Source: Ixodes scapularis
Lineage: Eukaryota; Arthropoda; Arachnida; Ixodida; Ixodidae
Reading direction: 5' to 3'
Assembly: GCF_016920785.2 (NCBI RefSeq)
Contig: NW_024609846.1
Coordinates: forward strand, 114,132,831-114,196,830
Length of the DNA stretch: 64,000 bases
Both the position numbers and the translations under genes were made by a program. Below are positions 10,340-23,100 of this stretch, piece after piece; position 1 is the stretch's first letter, and every line of letters starts with the position of its first letter. The notes under the pieces are model-generated. The model was not told where the DNA came from, searched no databases, and was given only the letters and a program-made list of their open reading frames with translations.

Positions 10340-13300
10340 GTATTTCACCCGATATTGTTCCTCGACGGTTCGTCGCGGAGCTTGAAAGTTTCTCGATACG
10401 GCAGCTCATGTCGCTGTGTCAACGGCGCAGTTCACTCGGCTGGCTCTAAAACCGCGATGCTGCGATTTTAGTACGTAGCAGGAGTCCTCGGAAATCTAAT
10501 ATTTATGCGTTTTTTTTTTCTTTTTGTTATTTGCATTGTATTTATTCGCGACCGACAGGTATTTTCGGCACTCACTTGATCGATGTCAGTCGAAGATGTG
10601 GGTAGCGGTGTCCGCGATGTTTTCTTTCTCGAGCCGTTATTGGCGTAGCGGATGAGAGGGGCCGTCCGAATACCAGCTGTTTTTTTCGAGCCGAGCGCCT
10701 CCTCGTAGGCTTGGCGCTGCCACACAATGCTTAGAGACACGTTTGGAGTTTTTGGAACGTTTTCTCTTGTTTCCCCAGCTGTGGCAGTCGGTGGTCTCTG
10801 GCGTATCGTTTGCTTTCTCACTGGCGTTAAATGGCGGCGGTCGCTGCTGTTGCCTCGGCACGCGTCGCACTCTGAGACGAAAAGCTTCGCTTCACGGTTG
10901 AAAGTGTCGCGTTGTGTTCTTGTTTTGAGGCTTGCAAATCTAATATTGCATTGGTCTGTTGTCCCCACCTTTCCGCATCGCAGCGAGTGAAGGAGCGTCG
11001 TCACTACACGGAAGACTGTCTTCAGGACGACGAAATCGAAGGGCGAAGGATGTTTACCGTGGAGGATAAAGTCACCAGCCCCGCTTTCACCTGCACCTTC
11101 GTTAAAGAGATGAAGGGGGAAGGTATGGAACTCAGTCGGACCCTCTTCTCGTGTTCGCTCGCTCGCTCGCTCGCCTGCCTCTTTTTGTTTTGAAGTTTAC
11201 CCCGATAGTTACTTCGATTCGATACTCTGCTCCGGGGGTAAATGTTTGTGTCGAGTGTCGCAAAGCGGCCTGTTGGAACTACGCTGCTTTTGGCAACAAT
11301 ATGTTATCTGTGTAAAGATCTCTCCACTACCGTCTGTTATAACATCTGCGCCTTTATAACAGGAAAAAGTCGCTCTTCCCTCCGTGAGGCCAGCTGCAAT
11401 GGTGGTTGATCGCCTTTATGGATTGTGATGTCATTAATGGTTGGCATTATATAAACTGGTTGGCTTGTCGGTATCAAAAAGCAATGCACTGCATCCACGT
11501 ATATACGGACGAAAGAAGAGAAACTTCCTTCGTCATTGTCTACATTATGGTGCTGTTTTTGTTTTTCTTGTGTGTGTGACATGTGTACAGTTTAGCACAA
11601 CCTGCAGTCTTATCACTACATCCAAATTCTGTACATGTTGAATGCTAATATTGCTTCTTTTGTGCATGTGTTTGTGTTGGCAGATTTTTCTCTGAAGTAC
11701 TTCCAAGAGAATGGATTTGAGTACCCTATGCTGTTCAAGAGCAAGGCAAACATGGGAATGAGGTGAGTGTTTGAGTCTTTGTTTTAATGAATGTGTCAAA
11801 ACTAATTTGGCCATTGAGATTTGAAAAAAAATATATATATATATATTTTTTTTAAGTTCCTTCGAGTTCGTATTTTTAGCTTGTTCTCAGAAAATTTACT
11901 CTTTCACATATGACCTTATTTTGGTAATTTTAAAGAGAAATAATTCTTGTGAATGTGGTGATGCAGAAATTTCAGTTATCTTATCTTCTTTACAGGTTAC
12001 CAAGCCACAATTTTACATGTAATGACGTCCGGCAATGTGTCGGTGAGTAGCCATGTGTTTTGCTTTCTCAGGCGTCTTGCTTTGACTAAGAGATGCGCAT
12101 CGGTATCTCGAAATTGAAGCGTAGGAGTTTCGCACAATCGGCTAGTTCGCACGTACCGTTTGACGTGCGACAACTTCCTCGTTTCGACTTGCGAGAAATG
12201 CCCAAAGCATAGCACTGTCTGGCAGGGGCAATCAAGTGTTTCGCATCAAAAGAACGTAAAACGCCAAAATTGGGAGGTAATCGGCTTTATTTGAGTGTAC
12301 GCATGCTGAGCAAATGAAGGTTTAACGTGCCAGGCACTTGTCAACCATGCTTTAGACCACTAGGCCTAGCCTATCCTTTATTCACTAATAAGCTAACAGT
12401 GCTGTCAAAGCTACATGCTCGTTGGGCCAGTCACACTTCTATCTTTTGCCACGTGATCACACTCCCTCGCGCATACCCACGCACATAGAATGGGATCAGG
12501 TGATGAAAGGGAGGCGGATGTTTGGTCCAGCAAGTGCGTAGCTCCCACTGCACTGTCTGCTTAAGGGTGAGTGGAGTATAGGCTAAGTCACGGAAACTGC
12601 ACGAGCATCGACGCGCAGGCAGTTAGATAAATCTTGACACTACTATCGGTGCTGCTAAGAGATCAGCTAGCCGCAATCCTTCCTTTTATATGTAGCAACA
12701 CTGAGCATGGCAGATAAAAACTGCTTATCAAACAAAGACTAAAAAAGACATAAGAAAATTTTCTGTGATGCGTGTATACCGGCCCACTTACCTTTCAGTG
12801 TTACTGGACGGAAGCAAAGGAATACGGAACCATGGTTGAATTAGGCAACATTGATCACATGCCGTAAAAGCTTTGTTCTCGCTGTCTTGTCTATCCACAT
12901 TGGGCCTCTTCGAGGAAACCGCAAAATTTCTCGCTTTCTGAGTCAGTTATGAAAAGTGTAGAAAAGTGTGGCGACAGCACAGTTATGAAAAGTGTAGAAA
13001 AGCGTGGCAACAGCGTGTCTCCTGGAAGGGGCAACAACACCTATGGCTACATAGTTAGGGCGCTCTACGAAAGATGGCGCGCTGCACATAAAGATGTCTC
13101 ACCGTGAATATAAAAAGAAATGCATATAAGCCGTATAAAACTAAAAATGTTCGGAAAAAAACGCGACTTATACACAGGGAAATGTGTTAGTACATTTTCA
13201 TGGTTTGCCGCTTTATTGCTGCTTTATAGGCGTTGAAAAACTAATACTTGCATGTCTACTATTGCCACATCTATCCAGAGTGCCAGGCATTTTATATAAA

Positions 13301-14085
13301 AAGCTTCTCCAAAACTTGGATTGTTCCTTTTATAATTTATGCTTTTATAAGTAATTATTTCTACATTTCAAACACACATGGCACAGGGGTCAATTATTTT
13401 CTAGATGTATTTAGAATTATCCTAAACATAGATTATGTTTTAAAATGCAAATAATTAAAAAGAAACTAGGGACTCAATCACAGAAATATGCTGTATTAAC
13501 AGTGGAAGACAATTTTAAGTATGTTCAGCGCAATTGCCTGGTGTGGTGATGAGCGAAGCGGTGAGGTACAAACAAAGGTGTTCTCAACTTCCTCATCTTA
13601 TACATAAAAAGGTGATTGTCTACGATATTGAATCATCGCAGGTCAGAATCTCATCTACATATTGTCCGTTTGAGCTCTGCTGACATGATATCTCTTGAGT
13701 GTAGAAAACATTGCTTACGTAAAATATGGTTCTTCGAAAGTCCATCCCGTCGGATGGTTTTAGCAGACCTTGCAGCAAAACGGAACAAAGTGACGAAGCA
13801 GTTCTGTATCGCACAACTAATCCTCGTCTTGGTGCGTTCAGGGAGCCGCAGGATCCTGGACGTGATGGACGTGACCACCCAGAAGGACATTGAGATGACG
13901 ATGAAAGACTGGTGTCGTTACTTTGAAAACCCCAACCGTGACAAGCTCCTCAACGTCATCAGCCTCGAGTTCAGCCACACCAAGCTGGAGAATTATGTCG
14001 AGTCGCCAAGCGTGGTGAGTAAACCAAGAAGGAAGTGTACGTGGATGCATGGACTCCGGAGTGCAACCAATAAAATAATAATAAT

Positions 14086-14138
<53 letters not shown>

Positions 14139-17100
14139 GCCGGGTTTTTTGGGGGGAAACATTCGTTTACATGAAGGGTATACACTTTGCTTTTCTTGAC
14201 TTGTCCGAGCTGCAGCGATGCATTTAGTGGCGGTTCCTTGTAGCGTGTAACAATATTGCGGGAGAAAAGCGCTTGCCCCATGGTTTTATTTTGCTGCTAG
14301 ATGCATTGCCAACAAACTGGCCACTGAAAATATGTTGTTCTTTCTCCTAAATATACCTGACCCATGCACAGAAAACATATCTAACAATTTTAATCAGGTT
14401 AGGGTTGTATCTTGCAGGTTGCGTTGCGAAGCCATCAACACTTGTGCAAATTATTATCACGATTGTGTCATGCAACATGCACCCATTTTAAAGGGAAGAT
14501 GGGGCACTTCTATATTTGAGAAAAAACGCTTGAATTGCATTCATTTGGCGTTTAGAATAACAGATATCACAATTAGGTTTCAATGCGACGTGCCGGAGAG
14601 CCATACGACCAATTTCAAAATGGGGCTGAAGCCCCGCCTCCCTAGCCTTGGGCAGCCAAAAGATCCGTCGATGACGTCATGTACAGCGACTGTCTTTCGC
14701 GTTTTTCTCACCTTTAACAATACTTGCGCAGCAAATGGTTTGAGTATTCGGGTTCCTGGGGTAAAAATACCTAGAATTCACTTCAAACTCATTTTTCCCA
14801 AGAAGCTCCGTAGCTTCCCTTTAAGGGACGCCTCAATCCAATTCAACACGTCCCGTGTCATCGCCATTTTTGCTTTGTGTTGCCTTGAATCTTGCCCTTG
14901 AAATCTTTGAAAAGTCCTTGAATTTTGTATAAAATGTTTTGTACAAACTTGGAGCGGGAAAAGCAGTCGTGGATGTAACAGCCAGGGGAACGCACCAATT
15001 GAGGATGTATTCATGAGACTCTACTTTATTGTCGAGGTCGATGACTACCGTATATTGCCACATATCATTACCTTTTCAAAAAGAAGTACCATCTCATATT
15101 AAAAAATCTAAAACAAGAATACCAAAAAAATATTAATGAAAGAAGAAAAAGTATTTTTGTTTGAATTTGGGGGGAGGGGCGGTTTAGGCCTATATTTGGA
15201 GTTGGGAATATACAATACAACATGGAATATGCTTTCTTCAAAGCAAAGAGCTAACATCTTTGTTTTCTTGCTTCTAACATTGCCATTGGTATATTTTTAA
15301 AATAAAAAGTAATCACCATGTGCATATAACTTTGTTTTCTGATGTACTGAAAGCTCCTTGCCCGGTAGAAATATTTTTAAGCAATTTTTTACAGTGTCTG
15401 TTGTCAAACTGGGTTCACCAAAGTGGTTTTCTCGATTGTCCCTACCCATGAGTAGGACATTTTTCTGGCTTGAGCATTGTTTTAACATATCAGACCCAGG
15501 CATTTTGTGAGGCAAACATTTCTTAGCTTGTTCATTATCCCTGGCAGAGTCTAGATGCCTCCCAACTGTTTTTTTTCCCCAATGCCCAGAGTTAGAAAGA
15601 CATATTGGTGTTAATAGTAGTAATAATCTTTATTAGCAAAAAGTCAAGGTACCCTGGGTGCCTTGCAAGGCTAAGCAGGGTCCCTTATGCATAAGCATCT
15701 GCTAGCCAGCCGCCCAAAATGCTCGAAATCAGATCAGTAGTGAATTCAGCACAATGTGGTCTAATTTGTCTACCTTCAAAAATATTTCTTTTAAATGCTG
15801 CCTTCGATTGTACTGAGCTACTTGAAAAGCTATACATTGTATGTTAATTTGACATTATTACTGCAGTTATTTTCAGCTGTTCAAATTGCATCTCTCTACA
15901 GTTGAGTGTGAATTTCCCACAATACTCTTCTCAAATTTTAAGTCGGCCACCACAAGATGAAATTAATCTGAGCAAAAAAATGTTTGAGCAAATTTTTTGT
16001 GGTGCCAATATGTTGTTCTTTTTAAGTATACAGGGTTGGTTTACCTTAATGGTTAGTTCAGAATGGTATGATCCAGCTGTTCTTTCTTATATTTACTCAG
16101 AGATTGACATCACAACGTTCAGGTGTGCATATAGGCACACAGAATCTACTTACTCTGTTTTAACAATTAAATGTAGCTTCTAAAAAGTTGTGCGGAACAT
16201 CTGATGAGTGTGCGTAGGTGCCAATTAAAAATAAAAACAAATAGCAGATACTATGACTGCCTTAACAAAGGTACCTGAATCATCTCAATCATAAGTTAAC
16301 CAAAACGGATTATTACTTATTTTTGTCTGGCTTACATTGTTTTGTACCTCAGCTGTCTGGATCCTGTAGTTGTTTTAGGAATAACTTCTTTTTTTATATA
16401 TATATTTTTGGTGACGTTGGTGCGAAACACAAGTTTTTTTAAGCGGCTTGAGCCGCAGGTGCGGCAATTCCTTGGTGCGGAACAATGGACATGCACGCAT
16501 CTGTGTGTTGACATTTGAAAGGCATTTGAGTTACTTGTTTACATATAACCTACGGCAAGGAAGTATGAGGAAAGCGCAGCAGCAGTCGCCAGATATTTTG
16601 CAAGATCTTTTAATAAAATGCTGCTCTATTACTGGTTTTAAAACTTGAAAACTTTTCTACGCCAAAGGATTGGTAATAGGATTGCCATATTTTCCAACGT
16701 ACAAGTCGCATATATATATATTTCTTTTTTCGTTAATACGTCTTGTACAGCGATGCATCTTGTACAAATTTTTTCTTTCTTTTGCTATAACTAGTATGAA
16801 TTTTCACTGCACATGTTTGCTGTGGTGGTTGTCCTTGTCTTTTTTGCGCTGTTTTGTATGTTTAAGCAAGAATATTCTTACTGGCTCCTGCTTACGGATA
16901 TATCACAATCACAATATGCATAAGCAGGCTTATCAATGCAGTTTTCTTTCGCCGACTGTACATATATGTGTGAGACTTTTCTCTAAAAACGACCGTTTAA
17001 AGGTGGTGTGAATTGTAGACCAGAAGATGTGGCATATGGCTGTTTGGAGCTTTCCACGTTTGTATTTCTGCGTAAAACAAAGTTTGCATGCTTTTGGGCT

Positions 17101-20100
17101 TTGATAGCAGCTTGTGATGTTTACCTTGTAGAAACTTGGGAGTATAGCAACCAAATTTTGGGGGATTTGCCCGGTGCCTCTCAAAGTGCAACCTCATATT
17201 TTATTTTTATTTGTAGTGCAAGGTGTGATGGTTTTACATTGCCTGTTCTTTGTCGTTGAGTCAATGTTCCAGTTTCAAAATGGACCGATGAAACCTCTCT
17301 TCTCTGGGTACCATTGTATCATTGGTTTTAAGAGATGTTATGCATGCATTCTTTTCATTTCGATATATTCTGAAAGTTCAAATTCACGAAAGGATAAATA
17401 TGCTTAATTATAGTCGGATGCAACCTGAGAACAATCTTTTAGCTCCACCCACAAGCGCATTGCGCCCATCTGAAGTGCCTCCGCCGTCGAGAAAGTAGTT
17501 CGCTAGCAACGTTGCTTTTTCTTCCTCCAGGAAACGTGTCTTAAACTACTACAATATTTATTTAATTCATTCAGGACATTTAAATAGGTTAGAATATGTT
17601 TTTGTCAACGAAATAGCTGTTTAGTAAAGAAAGAAAGTCATGTCCAATGTACAGTCTTCCCAATTCATTTTCTGTCCAAGATACTCTCTAACATACCGTC
17701 TTCCGGCGCCTTCGTTTGAGGGAAAGTGCAAATAATAAATATTTAGTGATTTACTTAGTTTTGTGGGCTTTGCGCACGAAATGTGTGCCTTTATTTTGTT
17801 GGATGAATAGAAAACAAGAATAATTATACTTTTCGGGTTTTGACAAATCGGCACCCTCCCAAGTCATCGACACCACCACCGCGCCCCGCTCTTTTTGTCT
17901 TCCGTCATGGATCCCACTGAGGTGACATCGGAAAGCGATTCCCCTGATTCTTCTTGGACGAAACAGCCTGGTGCAGCCTTACCGGCGCTAAGCCTTGAAA
18001 TTTTCGTTGGCGATAGCGTCGCTGGATTCTCACGTTGTCGCGCAAAAACTGCTGCAAATGCAAGCCGATACCATTAAGATTTCGTGGCGTAACCTCGGGC
18101 ACGTAAAACACTGTGCAAAAAAGCAGAATAATTGTCACGAGAAACTAGTGTCGCGTTGCTAAGGCCAGCAGCCATGTTGAGCTTTTTTTTTTTTTTTTTT
18201 CAAAAGGATCGCGATTGGTTTACGGAATCGTGGCGTCATGAAAACGATTGGCTGGAATTTCTCGGCGTAGGATTACATTTTCCTCTGAGAGGCATTTCCG
18301 GTTTTTTCTTAGCTTGCAACCGACTATAGTCTACGATACTGGTGAGTCCTGAAGACTTTTTCTAACCTGCTTCCGCAGCGACATTGTGTGGCTGCCAGGT
18401 TCTATGAACATCTGGCACGATCACAAATTTGACGGCTCCGTGCTCTGCCCACTTAGCACTGTCCCAACGTTTTGCCAAAGCACAAGCAGCCGAGTGAAGG
18501 TGCAGCTGTTAGTTTGTAACTACACAAAATTCTTGCGGCATCTGATGCATGGCCAAAACGTTTTGGATAAGTTTAAAAAAAAGTGTAGCTGTAGTCGGCC
18601 ATAAATCTTCACGAATACATAAAATTTCTGCGGCACTAAATGTCCCATTATCAGAGATTGTTTGCACATCCCAAACACTTTTGAGTGTAGGAGTAGTGTG
18701 GCTCTGTTTGAAAGGTGTAGCGTTAGGCTGGAGTCCTGTCTTTTATTTGAATTAAGGCATCACTCAAATTACAATGCATGAATTATGGAAGGGTGAACTT
18801 TGGCTCTCCTTCCCTTTCGAGAAAAGCAAATTATATCTTTTAGTTAAGACAGCATAAGGTCGGTCTGCCTTTGAGGTATCACAACACTGCAGTAATTTAA
18901 TTGCTGCGCCAAACTGCGCCAGGTGGCTAACCCTGCTACATCCTGCTACATTTTGCCAAAATATGGGCAATCTGCACCAAGCCTGCGCCAAAGGACCAAC
19001 TTTGGTCGCCTTTCTAATCCTAAACTAAACTGAGTACCGTAATTGAGCACGCTGTGAGCTAGGTGGCGCAAGCGGCTGTCCGACACAAAGTACCCTGCAT
19101 CAATCGCTCATCCGGTCTTGCATGGTTTTCCTGTCATGTCTCGTTCCGGTCAACATCGTCTTGCATTTTTTTATATTTTTTTTTATTTTATTATTATTGT
19201 TTTTTACGATAGACGCGGGCATGTGCGGCGCTGCGACGCTAACGTGCTGGAGTAGCAGCCATGCCGTCATGCTGGGAAGCGAAACCACATTTTTGCGCGG
19301 CGGGAGTTCCTTTGTGAGCTGAAGCACTCGCTGCTGAAAGCAATGGCCGTGGGAAAACTATATTTGGTCCCTGCCTGCCAGTCACCATGGTCGCGCGACG
19401 TCGGGTGTTGTGCCGTCCTCATGTCGCTGCAGATATGGTGCTTTCTAAAATGTAACTAAATACCGCCGCATGTTCATCAACATCCCTGTTCTTGTTTAAT
19501 ACACTACCACAAAAATCCCTCTTTAGCTCGAAGACTTCTGTGTCGAAGTATTGATTACCTAGGTTTTTCTCGGTGGGTTTTCTTTCGAGAGGGATCCCGC
19601 TACGTGAAAAATCTGCCACGAAAGAAAGTTGGTGAAGGGAAGTGAGCTAAAGCATAGAAGGTAACGTCTGCACGCTGAACCCGCACAGCGTGCTTGTTTG
19701 TCTCGAGTTCAGTCGTTGCACAAAGCGCTCCAAGAACTTTTTGACCCTGGCTCGTGATGTCTTGCATCGATGTGCTCAGGTTCTTTTCTCTTTTTTTTTT
19801 TCTGTGTGTTTAGCTTGTACCTTGCCTGCCGGCCTGGCAAGCATGTGCCGCTGGACTGTTTTTTTGTCGTATGCTGGACAGTTACATTTTCCATACAATT
19901 TTGGGAACCAGTTGGCGACGGAGTGGAGTGGCATGTTTTCGACCGAACAGCCATCTCCGCTCTCACGACAATTTCGCATTGCACTGCAGTAATTAAGTGT
20001 TTCATCAGTTGGAGACGATTTCATTTATTTTATCATTAGTCAACCTAATGCTGTGCTATTTATACTGAGCTGGTCATTTTCAAATAAATTTTAGTATGTG

Positions 20101-23100
20101 CACTTTGGTTCTTATTTACCTATAGCGTGTACATATATACGTATCATTTAACTGAAGCATTGCAAAATCTGTTATGTCATTGGCATTTCAGTTACGTGTT
20201 TAAAGACTCCCAGGTGGTCTAACTTGACTATAATTTGTTTATTGCAGAACCAAAGTGTCCTTGGTTTGTCCAGCACTTGAAACAAATATTTTTTATTTTT
20301 CTAAGAATATCTGCTCCAAAAGCCACTTTTGCTGCTCCAAAACACTTTTTTGGCTGCTCCAAAAGCTGCTCCAAAACGGCTTAAGCCAATCACATCACTG
20401 CACTGGTTTATGTCATAAATGAGGAATGTAGCCAGTGGAGTATGACTGTTAGCTCGAGGTCTTTAATGTGCGCCACGCAGTAGTGAGTGACGTACAAACT
20501 CGCGTCAGTGCAATGCTCGTCCAAGCCGAAACAGACAGGTGCAGGTATCAAACCTGTTCTGGACCAAAGGTACTGCCGGAGGTTGCAATAAAATGCAAGA
20601 GTCGCGTCTTACTGTAATTATAAATTCACAATTGAAAAATGTATGGGGAAAAGAGTGTGTGCCCTTTGGGCCTAATTTCAGGTTTTTGCGAAGCACAACG
20701 ACCTAATTGTACAATGTACGATGTACTTGACCTTGCGCCATAGTTCCACCTTGTACACAGCGCGACACTGCTTTTTTACTCGGGGAGGATACCGGTGGGC
20801 ATCAAAATTTACTTCAACACCGAGCAAAAAACTAGAGAAAGCCGGCAACGACCCCGTCTGCGCCAAAGGCGTCGCGGAGCCTGTAGTTCGTGAGGACGCC
20901 ATTCCTTAGGCCCGACCCTTGAGGAGTGGGAACCGAAACTCTCGCAGGTCCGCCAGGTGGACTGGGTGGACGTGGTGTGGCCGAGGCACCTGAAGGAGCT
21001 CCAGACGGAGGGCACCAACGCCATCGAGGACATGAGATACCCCAAGGTCCAGAAGTAGGTCTACCTTTACCTCTGGCTATCAAAAGAGAGCACAAGCTAT
21101 GCTCCATCGCCTGCCGAACAGCGAAGGCTACAATCCCAGTGAGCTAGTCGGTGTGGCGGAGGGAGGCATGTGACGGCACTCTATCTCGCTGCTTCTGAAC
21201 GAAGTTTGGCCAATGGGCTCATTTCCGAGGGGGTCGAAAGTGACTTCCAAGAGGGGAGTTCCTCCTCTGCTTCTTTTCCAAATGCTCGGGTTAGGCTCTC
21301 GCCCCTGCACCTTCGCTAGGGGTCATCACATGCCTCGCGTGCGTTGCTCCGATTAGCTCAAAGCAGCTGTGGCGTTCGCTTTTTGCCGAGTTGCGGTGAA
21401 GCAGAGTGCAGTAGCAAATGCACGACGAAGACGAAGTGGGGAAACTAACGTGACAGGATGAAGCTGTACTCGCATCTAAAGTTTTCAGTGAAAAGGACAA
21501 AAAGAAAACAACTTACCCAAAAAGATTACATCAACAAATGCCTACACATCCCCCAAGTACCATACTTCCTGTTCGTCAGTTGTTCTGTTTTCATAGTGTA
21601 TAAGGTTTACCGACTCGCCCAATTCGCTACTTTGGTATGGTAGCAGACTCGGAAGGAACCTCCCGGGGAGTTGACTTCCCTGTAGTCTGCTAAAGAGACT
21701 TGGTAGATATAGATATCTCCAGAGTCGCTTTAGCAAATATCTGTCGATAAATTTATCTCCACATCCTCACTTTTTTTTTTTTCTATCCTTGTGTTGATAT
21801 ATGGGTGCCAAGTTATGGCAGCCATAATATTGCATTCTTTTAAAACATGGGGCTTAAAACATGTTAAAAATAGCCTCCTTTTTTTAGAAATAACAAGAAA
21901 ACCTTCACAGAAAGGTTTATCATCCGTTTCATTGCATGCACCTTTCATTTATTTTTTGTAACGAGCAGTGTCTTAGAGAGTGCAAAGAATATGATCTCCA
22001 GAAATTTTGTTAGGAATTGAGCATCAGGTAAAAGCATTGCACCAAGGTGCTGTAATCAATTTTCATGGTATATACTAGTAGCTAACAAAAGTGGGGCCTA
22101 AAGGGGACAATGATAGTTACTATAATGCTACTGGTGTGCATTGCATGGCTCCTGTGTGTGACATAATTGCAGCAGATATCAGTTTCATTACACTAGATTT
22201 TATGGAAGTGTTGTGGTTAGTTTGTCCGACTTTCCACTGAATCTGGGCAAATGTTTCTGGCCTTCATGTTTTCCTCATATTGGGGCTTAAAAATCTAGTT
22301 TTATTTTGTTAAAGAAAATGGGGAAAAGTTCAATATTATTTCATCCACTGTCAGTTTTCTTCTATCAAGACTATTTCAGTGAAACCACACCTAGCATTCC
22401 TTTATTTAGGTCTCATGGTGTACATATCGAACTGTGTTTTTTCACATTACTTTAATTTTTAACACTGTACCCATCAGTGAGCCTGGCTTGGTGCATAAAA
22501 CAAAAAAATACTAGACAAATTGATGAATATACCAGGGTTATGTGCCTATTACTAGCAGTATTAGTATTGTTATCATTAGGTATGTTTCCAGAACTACCAA
22601 GATGCTCTTTTTTATGCCAAAGTATGCATGATTTCTTTTGTCATTACCACAAATTCCAACATGCGAGAGTAGAAACAGATGGGACAAGACTGTGTTAATC
22701 TTTTTTGTACAGTTTTTGTACGTCGATACAACATCCTATTTCCATATTGGGGCAGAGCATGTTGTGAACCTTGATCTGTATTTAAGTTAGTCCTCCCGAC
22801 CACCTAACAGGTATGCATGGGAAAAGAAATGGTTTTATGGCATTTTCTATAGACCATTTTTTTTGTGAACAGGCACCATGTTCGTTTTTGTAGCGCTGCC
22901 TGGCGAGATTCTGGTTCTGCGGCCATACTAGGTTGGATTCAAGCTGACCTTAGGGTGCCACTGGTGCATGTTATCTGTTGTCGTGTGCTGCGATTTGCAT
23001 GTTGAAATGCCTTTTCTCAATATTTACTGTAGCAGGCGCAACAAATTCCTTTTGCTCGGGATTATAGCATCCACTGGTGCTTTTGTGGTGGGTACAAAAG

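Larger units (their letters stand above)
14015..20947 (+). other. KDM2 intron 5
   Basis: 6.9 kb: microsatellite (14074), TTAA MITE (14492), a repeat with TTTTCCAACGTACAAGTCGC-type sequence near 16680-17010 that is related in reverse to ~41864-42040, an ATG-led acidic/serine frame at 17907 of unknown status, a repeat fragment at 18900-19010, and four GCTGCTCCAAAA words at 20311-20378. No exon seen. Confidence 0.7.

Noticed and set aside
13616..14281. 203-codon plus and 147-codon minus frames around exon 5
   Set aside because: They read through splice sites and the TA microsatellite. Only 13842-14014 is coding.
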